Source of the DNA: Brevundimonas lenta
GTDB taxonomy: Bacteria; Pseudomonadota; Alphaproteobacteria; Caulobacterales; Caulobacteraceae
Assembly: GCF_014196335.1 (NCBI RefSeq)
Contig: NZ_JACIDM010000001.1
Span: forward strand, 496,001-560,000
Length of the DNA: 64,000 bases
Direction of reading: 5' to 3'
The position numbers and the translations under genes are program-made. The notes under the pieces are model-generated. The model did no database searches. It saw only the letters and a list, made by a program, of their open reading frames with translations, and was not told where the DNA came from. Within the stretch, counting starts at the first letter, position 1; each line of letters begins with the position of its first letter. Positions 1-6,570 of this stretch are shown piece after piece.

Positions 1-79
1 CGCCGGTGACGGCCTCGCCGGCGATCAGGGCGTGTTCGCGCAGCAGCTTGAGGCCGGCGTCGCGGGCTTGGGTCGTCAT
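1..79 (-). CDS. aldehyde dehydrogenase family, N-terminal fragment (succinate-semialdehyde dehydrogenase-like)
   Basis: Only the first 26 codons are in the window; the gene continues past position 1. The ATG is the CAT at 77-79. The peptide contains LLREHALIAGEAVTG, which resembles the N-terminus of GabD-type NAD(P)-dependent succinate-semialdehyde dehydrogenases, where LLR..A.I.GEW precedes the first strand. It lies about 40 bases downstream of the MHS transporter on the same strand, so the two may form a transport-plus-oxidation operon. Family assignment rests on one short motif and is tentative; the catalytic Cys and Glu are outside the window. Confidence 0.5.
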   Translation of the reverse strand, partial: MTTQARDAGLKLLREHALIAGEAVTG

Positions 80-118
80 TGGCCGGTATCCAGTTCGGGG
101 AGGAACGGAAAGAACGCG

Positions 119-1786
119 TCAGTCGCCGATCGTGTTCAGGTCCCGGCCCCGGGTCTCCGGCAGCCACAGCAGGCTGACGATGACTGCGACCAGGGTGAAG
201 GCGATCGAGTACCAGAGGCCGAAATAGATATTCCCGGACCACGCCACCAGAGCGAAGCTGGCCGCGGGCAGCAACCCCCCGACCCAGCCGGTGCCGATGT
301 TGTAGGGCAGGCTCATCGCCGTGTAGCGCACCCGCGTCGGGAACAGCTCGACCAGGGCCGCGGCCTGCGGGCCGTACAGGGCCGTGGCGGCGACCATGAA
401 GATCATCAGGATGGCGAACACCAACGGCATGTTGATCCGCGCCGGATCGGCCTTCGCCGGATAGCCGGCCTCGGCGAGCGCCGCCTTGATGCGCGTCTCG
501 ACATCGGTGCGGGCGGCCTTCAGCTCGGCGGGCGGCAGGCCCGTTCCCTCGACCGAGGCGACCTCGGTCGAACCGACGCGGACCACGGCCAGCGATCCGG
601 CCGGGGCTGCGACGTTGCTGTAGGAGACGCCGGCGTTGGACAGCACGCTCTTGGCCAGGTCGCACGAGCTGGCGAAGGTGGCCTTGCCGACGGGGTCGAA
701 CTGCAGGGCGCAGGTGGCGGGGTCGGCGACGACCGTGACCGGGGCGGCGGCCTGGGCCTCGGCCAGGGCCGGGTTGGCGGCGCGGGTCAGCGCCTCGAAA
801 CCGGGGAAGAAGGCGATCAGGGCCAGGATCATGCCGAACAGCATCACCGGCTTGCGCCCGACCTTGTCCGACAGCCAGCCGAAGAAGACGTAGAGGAAGG
901 CCGAGGCGACGGTGACGGCCAGCACCAGCTGGTCGACGGTGTTGGTGTCGACCCTCAGCACCCGCTCCATGAAGAAGCGGGTGTAGAAATAGCCGCAGTA
1001 CCAGACGGCGCCCTGGGCGATCATGATGCCGAACAGGGCGATCAGGACGAAGCGGCCGTTCTTCCAGGTCAGGAAGGCCTCGCGATAGGGCGCGCGGTGG
1101 TCGCTGTCGGAGGCTTCGGCCTCCATCTGCTGATAGGCCGGGCTTTCGTTCAGCTTCAGCCGGATCCACAGCGACACCGCCAGCAGCAGGGCCGACAGCA
1201 GGAAGGGGATGCGCCAGCCCCATGCGTCGAACGCCTCGGTTCCCAGCGCGGCGCGCGTGATCAGGATGACGGAAAGGGCGCCGATCAGGCCGGCGGCGGC
1301 GGTGGTCTGGATCCAGCCGGTCAGGAAGCCGCGCTTTTTGATCGGGGAATGCTCGGCGACATAGATGGCCGCCCCGCCGTATTCGCCGCCCAGGGCGAAG
1401 CCCTGCAGCATGCGCATGATCAGCAGCAGGATCGGCGCGGCCAGCCCGATCTGCGAGTAGTCGGGCAGCAGGCCGATGGCCACGGTGGCCAGACCCATCA
1501 GGGTGATGGTGACCAGGAAGGTGGTCTTGCGGCCGGTGCGGTCGCCGAACCAGCCGAACACCAGCGCGCCCAGCGGCCGGACCACGAAGCCCAGGCCGAA
1601 GGTCAGCAGGGCCATGATGTAGGCGACGGTCTCGCCGGCATCGGCGAAGAAGTGGCGGGCGATGATGGTGGTCAGCGAGCCGAAGACGAAGAAGTCATAC
1701 CATTCGAACGCCGTGCCCGCGGCCGAGGCCGTGACCACGGTCTTGAGGCCGGGCCCCTCTTTGGCTTGCGCCGCTTCGGTCGTCAT
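119..1786 (-). CDS. MFS transporter, metabolite:H+ symporter (MHS) family, with a large periplasmic insert
   Basis: A 555-residue inner-membrane protein. The start AGTAFEWYDFFVFGSL and the loop GWFGDRTGRK are typical of the MHS group (ProP, ShiA and citrate/ketoglutarate permeases), which import organic acids or osmolytes with protons. Twelve hydrophobic segments can be traced. The usual family length is about 430-450. The excess is one insert of roughly 110 residues (about 337-445) between the predicted TM9 and TM10, on the periplasmic side, and it contains two cysteines. The substrate cannot be told from sequence. The adjacent aldehyde dehydrogenase start suggests a carboxylate or semialdehyde precursor. 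The ATG start fits the family N-terminus. Confidence 0.85.
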   Translation of the reverse strand: MTTEAAQAKEGPGLKTVVTASAAGTAFEWYDFFVFGSLTTIIARHFFADAGETVAYIMALLTFGLGFVVRPLGALVFGWFGDRTGRKTTFLVTITLMGLATVAIGLLPDYSQIGLAAPILLLIMRMLQGFALGGEYGGAAIYVAEHSPIKKRGFLTGWIQTTAAAGLIGALSVILITRAALGTEAFDAWGWRIPFLLSALLLAVSLWIRLKLNESPAYQQMEAEASDSDHRAPYREAFLTWKNGRFVLIALFGIMIAQGAVWYCGYFYTRFFMERVLRVDTNTVDQLVLAVTVASAFLYVFFGWLSDKVGRKPVMLFGMILALIAFFPGFEALTRAANPALAEAQAAAPVTVVADPATCALQFDPVGKATFASSCDLAKSVLSNAGVSYSNVAAPAGSLAVVRVGSTEVASVEGTGLPPAELKAARTDVETRIKAALAEAGYPAKADPARINMPLVFAILMIFMVAATALYGPQAAALVELFPTRVRYTAMSLPYNIGTGWVGGLLPAASFALVAWSGNIYFGLWYSIAFTLVAVIVSLLWLPETRGRDLNTIGD

Positions 1787-1880
1787 GGATCGCTTCCCCT
1801 CAGGGCGTCTCTGACGGACGCCTTTCGAGGGCGGATGCTAGAGGGCGGGACGGCCCGCGCAAGAGGGCTTCAGACAAGCA

Positions 1881-1913
1881 AAGGCCCGCCGGTGGGGGGA
1901 ACCGGCGGGCCTT
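1881..1913 (-). terminator. rho-independent terminator-like hairpin after the entericidin gene
   Basis: A 13-base arm at 1881-1893 (AAGGCCCGCCGGT) pairs perfectly with 1901-1913 across a seven-base loop. It lies between the entericidin-like gene and the MHS transporter, both on the minus strand, so it separates the two units. On the minus strand the stem is followed by a short T-rich stretch. Confidence 0.75.
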
Positions 1914-1969
1914 CTTCATCCGGACGGCGAGTCGGGGGGGAAACCGCTGCCCGGGAACCGTATTCGTCG

Positions 1970-2107
1970 TTAGTGCTTGGCGTCTTCGGCCGCGGTGGTG
2001 ACCGCGTTGCCGGCGGCGGCGGCGTCCTGGCCGACACCCGAGACGGTGTTGCAAGCCGCGACCGTAAGAGCCGCGGCGGTGGCTACGAGAATGAAGATCT
2101 TGCGCAT
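1970..2107 (-). CDS. entericidin A/B family small lipoprotein
   Basis: A 45-residue protein. It has a basic start (MRKIF), a hydrophobic signal segment and the lipobox-like LTVAAC, which predicts cleavage and lipidation at Cys19. The mature part is Ala-rich and small, ending in AAEDAKH. Size, NTVSGVGQD after the Cys and the Ala-rich tail match the entericidin/EcnAB family; E. coli entericidins are stress-responsive membrane lipoproteins. An EcfG-type promoter lies about 42 bases upstream inside the 3' end of phyK, and a strong hairpin follows. This indicates a separately transcribed general-stress gene. A toxin/antidote role is not implied, as only one such gene is present. Confidence 0.85.
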   Translation of the reverse strand: MRKIFILVATAAALTVAACNTVSGVGQDAAAAGNAVTTAAEDAKH

Positions 2108-2146
2108 CGTTTCAGTGCTCCGTGAGGCCGGGGAGGCTACGGACAA

Positions 2147-3916
2147 TCAACGTCCTGGTGCTGGCGGGGTTCCCAGATCGGCGGGGTCGACCGGGACCAC
2201 GGCCTCGGGCGTGGCGAAGGTCATGCGCGCGATCGTGCCCCCGCCCTCGACAGGCAGGAAGTCGACCTCGCCGCGCAGTTGCTTGGCGAAGGCGCCCATC
2301 AGGGTACGGCCGACGCCGGCGCGAACGCTCTCGCTGACGCCCGGTCCGTCGTCCTGGACCTCCAGCACGCTGGTGTCGCCGTTGACCTTGAAGCGGACCT
2401 TCAGATCGCCCCCACGTCCGGCGAAGGCGTGCTTCTGCGCATTGGTCACCGCCTCGACCAGCCACAGGGCCAGCGGGGCCAGCTTGTCCGGGTCGACGAC
2501 GAGGGAGTCGGCCTCGACCGACGAGGTGACGAGGTAGCCCTTGCCGCTTTCGCTGGCGATCAGCTGGCCGACCAGTTCGGTCAGGAAGATGCGGGCGTCG
2601 GCGTAGCGCAGGTCGGCGCTCTGGTAGAGGGTGCGATAGATCAGGGCCAGGGCGGCGATGCGCTGGCGCGTGTCGCCGACGGCGGCCTTGGCCGGGGCGT
2701 CCTTCAGCGCGCGCTGCTGCATCGACAGCAGGGACGAAATGATCTGCAGGTTGTTCTTCACCCGGTGATGGATCTCGCGCATCAGCGCGTCCTTCTCCGC
2801 CAGCGAGGACAGCAGGGCGGCGTCGCGGGTGGTGATGGTCTCGGCCAGTTCGTCCAGCGTCTTGGCCAGCACGCGGATTTCCGACGGCGCGTTCACCGCC
2901 TGGATGGGGCGGACGGAGAAACGGCCGCGGGCGTAGATGGCGGCGATGCGCTCCAGGTAGTCGAGCCAGCGCACGATGATGCGTTCGGACACCCACATGA
3001 CCATGCCGAAGGCGAGGCCCCAGGCCAGCAGGGGGGCCAGCACCAGGCTGAACGGATTCAGTCGCGCCCATGACAGCAGCCCCGGCGCGGGCGCGGACAG
3101 CAGGGCGTAGACGTCGCGACCGGCCACGGCCGCGCCGGCGAAGATGCGGTGGCGGCCGTCCGACCGGCCCTCGAAGATGGCCGATCCGCTGGCCCGGGCG
3201 CGCTGCACCCAGCCGGTCAGGCCGCGCGACCCCGACAGGGTGAAGGCCTCCATGTTCGTGGCCGTCAGGATCTTGCCGTCGGCGTCGGTCAGGGCGGCTT
3301 CGGAGTCCGGCGGCAGGGCCGGGTCGGCGACGTTCGGTTGCAGCGCCGACAGCGGGATGAGGGCGATCATCGCCCCGTCGAAGGCGCCCAGCGGACGCTC
3401 CAGCCGGAGCGCCACCACCAGATGCGGCGGCTGGCCCGGTTGCCCGGGCGCGCGCGCCAGCACCGTGCTTTCGCCCGCGCGAAGCCGCTGGAACCAGATG
3501 CTGCTGCGGGCCTCGGCCAGCCACGCGGGCGGAGCCCTGGCCAGGCCCTGTGAGGCGCAGGCGGTCTGACCGGTCGGCGTCAGTCGGGCGAGGCCGTCGA
3601 GGCCCTCGAGCTGGGTGACCAGGGCCGACAGCCGCGCCTCGCAGAAGATCTCCAGCGCCTCGGGCCGCAGGGCCTGAAGCAGGACGCCGGTGCTGTCGAG
3701 GCGCGCCTTGGCGCTGGCGGCCGTGCGTTCGGCCGCCAGCTGAAGGTCGGATCTGCGTTCTATGTCCTGGGCGCGAAACTGCGCCTGGGCCTGGAAGGCG
3801 CCCAGCAGCAGGATTGGCAACAGGGCGAGGGCGAGCGCGACGCCAAGGCGAAAACGAATGCCCTGGAATCTGGGCGGGGCCAGGCCCCGTCCGAGCGCTC
3901 GTCCAATCAGGACCAC
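2147..3916 (-). CDS. phyK: PhyK-like sensor histidine kinase of the general stress response (HisKA_2 type)
   Basis: A 589-residue membrane kinase. The order is a short basic N-terminus, TM1 (about 23-43), a periplasmic sensor region (about 45-285), TM2 (about 289-310), a HAMP-like linker, a HisKA_2 dimerisation domain with EIHHRVKNNLQ (His 383/384), and a C-terminal HATPase domain with an N box near VTNAQKHA and a G box at DDGPGV. This type phosphorylates PhyR in Caulobacter. The GTG start lies four bases after the ecfG stop, so the gene is the third in a nepR-ecfG-phyK unit, the same order as in C. crescentus. The stress signal sensed by the periplasmic part cannot be read from sequence. Confidence 0.9.
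   Translation of the reverse strand: MVLIGRALGRGLAPPRFQGIRFRLGVALALALLPILLLGAFQAQAQFRAQDIERRSDLQLAAERTAASAKARLDSTGVLLQALRPEALEIFCEARLSALVTQLEGLDGLARLTPTGQTACASQGLARAPPAWLAEARSSIWFQRLRAGESTVLARAPGQPGQPPHLVVALRLERPLGAFDGAMIALIPLSALQPNVADPALPPDSEAALTDADGKILTATNMEAFTLSGSRGLTGWVQRARASGSAIFEGRSDGRHRIFAGAAVAGRDVYALLSAPAPGLLSWARLNPFSLVLAPLLAWGLAFGMVMWVSERIIVRWLDYLERIAAIYARGRFSVRPIQAVNAPSEIRVLAKTLDELAETITTRDAALLSSLAEKDALMREIHHRVKNNLQIISSLLSMQQRALKDAPAKAAVGDTRQRIAALALIYRTLYQSADLRYADARIFLTELVGQLIASESGKGYLVTSSVEADSLVVDPDKLAPLALWLVEAVTNAQKHAFAGRGGDLKVRFKVNGDTSVLEVQDDGPGVSESVRAGVGRTLMGAFAKQLRGEVDFLPVEGGGTIARMTFATPEAVVPVDPADLGTPPAPGR
2149..2173 (-). promoter_or_regulatory. EcfG-type promoter for the entericidin gene
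   Basis: On the minus strand, GGAAC (2173-2169) is followed by exactly 16 bases and CGTT (2152-2149). This equals the consensus GGAAC-N16/17-CGTT of alphaproteobacterial EcfG/SigT sigma factors. The -10 end is about 42 bases from the entericidin start codon. The element overlaps the last codons of phyK. Confidence 0.8.
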
Positions 3917-3920
3917 CCGA

Positions 3921-4529
3921 TCAGTCCCGGACGCTGCTCAGGCGATCCGCATCTGCCAGAATGGAACGCATGGCGTCGCCGGCGGCGCGCCCGTCGCGGG
4001 CGTAGCCGCCCTTTTCAAGCGTGGCCTGCAGCGCCTTGCGGGCGCGGGAGACCCGGCTCTTCACGGTGCCGACGGCGCACTGACAGATCTCGGCGGCCTC
4101 CTCGTAGGCGAAGCCGCCCGCGCCGACGAGGATCAGCGCTTCGCGCTGTTCTTCCGGCAGGGTGGCCAGGGCCAGGCGAAGTTCGTCCAGCGCCACCGGC
4201 GATTCCGGATCGTCGACGGCCACCAGGGTGCGTTCGGCCGCCTCCTGGTCCAGCTGCGACTGACGCCACGAGCGACGCTTTTCGGAATAGAACTGGTTGC
4301 GCAGGATCATGAAGGTCCAGGCCTTCATGTTCGTGCCCATCTGATAGCTGGCGCGCGCGTCCCAGGCCTTCATCATGGCGTCCTGCGCCAGATCGTCGGC
4401 AGCCGTCGGATCGCCCGTCAGGGTGCGCGCGAACGCCCGCAGATGCGGGATCAGCGCGACAAGCTCCTTCTTGAAAGCGTTATCGTCGGCGGAAGGAGGC
4501 TTGGGCGGCGGGGGGGACACGCCACTCAT
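3921..4529 (-). CDS. ecfG: EcfG (SigT) general stress response ECF sigma factor
   Basis: A 202-residue ECF sigma factor. Region 2 spans roughly residues 20-95 (LIPHLRAFARTLTGD ... DLAQDAMMKAWDAR). Region 4 is near 130-185 (LATLPEEQREALILVGAGG ... AVGTVKSRVSRARKAL). The pattern RAFARTLTGDPTAADDLAQ is characteristic of the EcfG group (ECF15), which directs transcription from GGAAC/CGTT promoters under general stress. Its ATG overlaps the nepR stop by four bases (ATGA), so translation is probably coupled and the sigma/anti-sigma ratio held. Activity is expected to be controlled by NepR binding and released by phosphorylated PhyR. Confidence 0.95.
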   Translation of the reverse strand: MSGVSPPPPKPPSADDNAFKKELVALIPHLRAFARTLTGDPTAADDLAQDAMMKAWDARASYQMGTNMKAWTFMILRNQFYSEKRRSWRQSQLDQEAAERTLVAVDDPESPVALDELRLALATLPEEQREALILVGAGGFAYEEAAEICQCAVGTVKSRVSRARKALQATLEKGGYARDGRAAGDAMRSILADADRLSSVRD

Positions 4530-4720
4530 GCGCCGCCCTCGCCTGAAGCGCGCTTGTCCGCGCGACGAAGGATGTCCAGGAACTCGTCCGGGACAGGCTC
4601 ATTCACGACCTCGTCGAACATATGCCGCAGCTTGACGCCGATGGCCTGCTGACGAAGGCGAGCCTCCTCCAGGCCGGCGCCCTTGGGCGGCTTGCCCGGG
4701 GGGGTTGGATTTTCTGTCAT
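4526..4720 (-). CDS. nepR: NepR anti-sigma factor
   Basis: A 64-residue protein beginning MTENPTPPGKPPKG. The core RLRQQAIGVKLRHMFDEVV followed by EPVPDEFLDILRRAD is the NepR signature: two helices that clamp the sigma factor or the sigma-like domain of PhyR. The frame stays open further upstream, to 4813. I chose the ATG at 4720 because NepR proteins are short and because an EcfG promoter at 4764-4788 would otherwise lie inside the coding sequence. It is the first gene of the nepR-ecfG-phyK operon, divergent from phyR. Confidence 0.93.
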   Translation of the reverse strand: MTENPTPPGKPPKGAGLEEARLRQQAIGVKLRHMFDEVVNEPVPDEFLDILRRADKRASGEGGA

Positions 4721-4763
4721 TGATAAAACGGTCGCCACCCTGACGCTGTTGTAGACTGGCAGA

Positions 4764-4788
4764 AACGCCAGCCCGTCCCGAGGGTTCC
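4764..4788 (-). promoter_or_regulatory. EcfG-type promoter of nepR-ecfG-phyK
   Basis: Minus-strand GGAAC (4788-4784), 16 bases, CGTT (4767-4764), an exact match to the EcfG consensus. It lies 43 bases from the nepR ATG. EcfG autoregulates its own operon in related bacteria, and this site is consistent with that positive loop. Confidence 0.88.
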
Positions 4789-4830
4789 TCATATGGAACC
4801 GAAATATGCTCAAGCTTGCGGCACTATGGG

Positions 4831-4855
4831 GGAACCGTGGCGTATTTGATACGTT
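4831..4855 (+). promoter_or_regulatory. EcfG-type promoter of phyR
   Basis: GGAAC at 4831-4835, 16 bases, then CGTT at 4852-4855, an exact EcfG consensus match. It lies about 65 bases before the phyR start and is divergent from the nepR promoter, with 42 bases between the two -35 elements. Both arms of the locus are therefore predicted to be switched on by the sigma factor they control. Confidence 0.88.
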
Positions 4856-4920
4856 GAGCGGAACTGTAAGGGTCCCGTTGCCAGGGGCCGATAAGAAATC
4901 TCAGTCGGGGACTACGAAGT

Positions 4921-5715
4921 ATGAGCCTGTTGGCCCGCCTTGCGCCGCACCTTCCCTATGTCCGTCGGTACGCGCGTGCGTTGACCGGGGATCAGACCAC
5001 GGGCGACAACTACGTCCGGGTCGCCCTTGAGGCCCTCGCCGCCGGCGAACGCCAGCTTCCCGCCGAGATGACTCCGCGGGTCGCTCTCTATCATGTGTTC
5101 CACGCCATCTGGGCCTCGACCGGCGCCCAGTTGGAGGACAAGAGCGGCATCGAAGGTCGCGACGACGCTTCGGGCCGCCTGATGCGCATCGCGCCCCGTT
5201 CGCGCCAGGCCTTCCTGCTGACCGCCCTTGAAGGCTTCACGCCTTCGGAAGCGGCCCAGATCCTGGACGCCGACGCCACCGACGTCGAACGCCTGATCTC
5301 GGAAGCCCAGTCGGACATCGACGCCGAACTGGCCACCGACGTTCTGATCATCGAGGACGAGGCCATCATCTCGGCCGACATCGAAAGCCTGGTGAAGGAG
5401 CTGGGTCACCGCGTGACCGGCACCGCCACCACTCACGACGAGGCCGTCGACGCCGTCGCACGCCACCGCCCGGGTCTGGTGCTGGCCGACATCCAGCTGG
5501 CCGACGGCTCGTCGGGCATCGACGCCGTGAAGGACATCCTGAAGCGGATCGACGTGCCGGTGATCTTCATCACCGCCTTCCCGGAACGCCTGCTGACCGG
5601 CGAACGTCCGGAACCGACCTTCCTGATCACAAAGCCGTTCCAGCCGGAGACGGTGAAGGCGGCGATCAGCCAGGCGCTGTTCTTCCATCCGTCGCGCCAG
5701 AGGGAAGCCGCGTAG
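4921..5715 (+). CDS. phyR: PhyR anti-anti-sigma response regulator
   Basis: A 264-residue protein. Residues 1 to about 130 form an EcfG-like domain (LPYVRRYARALTGDQTTGDN ... MRIAPRSRQAFLLTALEGFTPSEAA). Residues about 138-255 form a receiver domain with acidic pair E145/D146, phosphoacceptor D190 in LVLADIQLADG, T218 (FITAF) and K238 (ITKPF). When phosphorylated, PhyR sequesters NepR through its sigma-like domain and so frees EcfG; that mechanism is known for the family. It is divergent from nepR-ecfG-phyK and carries its own EcfG promoter and a strong downstream hairpin. Confidence 0.96.
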   Translation: MSLLARLAPHLPYVRRYARALTGDQTTGDNYVRVALEALAAGERQLPAEMTPRVALYHVFHAIWASTGAQLEDKSGIEGRDDASGRLMRIAPRSRQAFLLTALEGFTPSEAAQILDADATDVERLISEAQSDIDAELATDVLIIEDEAIISADIESLVKELGHRVTGTATTHDEAVDAVARHRPGLVLADIQLADGSSGIDAVKDILKRIDVPVIFITAFPERLLTGERPEPTFLITKPFQPETVKAAISQALFFHPSRQREAA

Positions 5716-5738
5716 GTTTCCAGGCGTCGGACGACAAA

Positions 5739-5768
5739 AAGCCCCGGCCGAGCGATCGGCCGGGGCTT
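5739..5768 (+). terminator. terminator of phyR
   Basis: The arm at 5739-5751 (AAGCCCCGGCCGA) pairs with 5756-5768 around a four-base loop, 24 bases after the phyR stop. The minus-strand gene ends at 5788, so the hairpin may serve both directions. Confidence 0.85.
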
Positions 5769-5787
5769 TCGTTTGGGCGGCGCCGGT

Positions 5788-6141
5788 TCAGTAGGGCGAG
5801 GCGGGCGCCGGCTTGTTCGGCGGCGTCGAGCTGGTGGGCGGAACCACCGGCCCGGCGGTGACGGGTGGCGCATCCGACTTCGTCGACGGGGCTGCGTCGC
5901 TCGACTTGTCGAAGGCCTGGGCGTCGACCGCCTGGTCGCCGATATTGGCGTTGGTGCGCGCGAAACCGCCCTGGCTGACGAACCACATGCCCAGCAGCAG
6001 GATCGCCGTCAGACCGGCCGAAATGACCAGCAGGGTCAGGACGCGAACACCGCCGCGTCCGCCGCGGACGTACTGGGCTTCGACGGGCCGGCCTTCGTGG
6101 ACGGCGTCGGCGGATTTGTCGTGGGGGGATTGATGGGTCAT
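5788..6141 (-). CDS. small single-pass membrane protein of the GSR locus, function unknown
   Basis: A 117-residue protein that I do not recognise as a named family. It has a polar N-terminal tail (about 1-32), one clear hydrophobic segment (VRVLTLLVISAGLTAILLLG, about 33-55) and a Pro/Ala/Ser-rich tail with several PP and TKSDAPP stretches that should be extracytoplasmic. It faces phyR and starts 37 bases after an EcfG-type promoter (17-base spacer). It is therefore probably expressed under general stress. Composition suggests an anchored, flexible envelope protein; no catalytic motif is visible. Confidence 0.7.
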   Translation of the reverse strand: MTHQSPHDKSADAVHEGRPVEAQYVRGGRGGVRVLTLLVISAGLTAILLLGMWFVSQGGFARTNANIGDQAVDAQAFDKSSDAAPSTKSDAPPVTAGPVVPPTSSTPPNKPAPASPY

Positions 6142-6177
6142 GGCGCGCCTCCCGCATGGAAATGGGTCTGGCCGTCA

Positions 6178-6203
6178 AACGCCGGCGCGAGCGGAGCCGT
6201 TCC
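6178..6203 (-). promoter_or_regulatory. EcfG-type promoter for the small membrane protein gene
   Basis: Minus-strand GGAAC (6203-6199), 17 bases, CGTT (6181-6178). EcfG promoters accept 16 or 17 bases. The element lies 36 bases upstream of the ATG at 6141 and is divergent from the sRNA promoter at 6242. Confidence 0.75.
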
Positions 6204-6241
6204 GAATTCGTCGGCCGGGCGAAAAAAAATCGCCCTGGGGC

Positions 6242-6266
6242 GGAACCCTGTTCGGGGCATGCCGTT
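6242..6266 (+). promoter_or_regulatory. EcfG-type promoter of a candidate sRNA
   Basis: GGAAC at 6242-6246, 16 bases, CGTT at 6263-6266, an exact consensus match on the plus strand. No credible plus-strand protein gene follows before the terminator at 6358-6386. A structured sequence does, so the promoter most likely drives a non-coding transcript. Confidence 0.8.
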
Positions 6267-6271
6267 ATCGG

Positions 6272-6386
6272 TCTGCGGAGGCGGCGACGCCCCCCCGACT
6301 TGAGACTGGCCACAGCCAGTCTGTCGCCTCCGCGCCTCATTCTCGATGATGCCACTTAAGGCGGACCCTCTGCGGTCCGCCTTTTT
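6272..6386 (+). ncRNA. candidate general-stress sRNA, probably GsrN-like
   Basis: A transcript of about 115 nt is predicted from an EcfG promoter (CGTT ending at 6266) to a strong terminator (T run 6382-6386). The 5' half folds well. Arm 6275-6288 pairs with 6323-6333, and a nested hairpin (6304-6310 with 6315-6321, loop CACA) sits inside. Between them a run of seven C at 6290-6296 is left unpaired, a likely seed for G-rich ribosome-binding sites. Caulobacter GsrN is a SigT-controlled sRNA with a C-rich loop, and as I recall its relatives lie near ecfG. Location, control and C-rich loop agree with that, but I did not align sequences. The first base is inferred from the promoter. Confidence 0.7.
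6358..6386 (+). terminator. terminator of the candidate sRNA
   Basis: The arm AAGGCGGACC (6358-6367) pairs perfectly with 6374-6383 around a six-base loop and runs into TTTTT (6382-6386). The U-tract is on the plus strand. Upstream phyR has its own terminator, so this one marks a separate plus-strand transcript. Confidence 0.88.
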
Positions 6387-6425
6387 CTTTGCCCCGTCTG
6401 GACAGGCGCACGCGGGTGATGACTA

Positions 6426-6533
6426 GAGCGAAATCGGCCTTGCTGGCGCAGGCCACCAAGGCTCAGATTTCGCTCCAGCATAATGCTGGACCATTTTTTG
6501 GCTTCAGGTCGTTTCGACCTGAAGCAAAAATGG
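6426..6533. repeat. cluster of three adjacent inverted repeats
   Basis: Three palindromes lie side by side. GAGCGAAATC (6426-6435) pairs with 6466-6475. CCAGCA-TAA-TGCTGG spans 6475-6489. A long hairpin at 6491-6533 pairs GCTTCAGGTCG with CGACCTGAAGC over a three-base loop and extends with CCATTTTT/AAAAATGG around a two-base bulge. The last ends 37 bases before the reductase start codon. No T-run follows, so it is not a standard terminator. It may be a dispersed palindromic intergenic element or a leader structure. Confidence 0.7.
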
Positions 6534-6570
6534 TCTATGCGCGTCCACAAAGAAAACCCGGAGGATCGTC

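Noticed and set aside
1954..1971. GGAAC followed by CGTT near the entericidin stop
   Set aside because: The spacer is only nine bases.
4798..4824. GGAAC at 4796-4800 as a second phyR promoter
   Set aside because: No CGTT at 16 or 17 bases; the downstream site at 4831 fits exactly.
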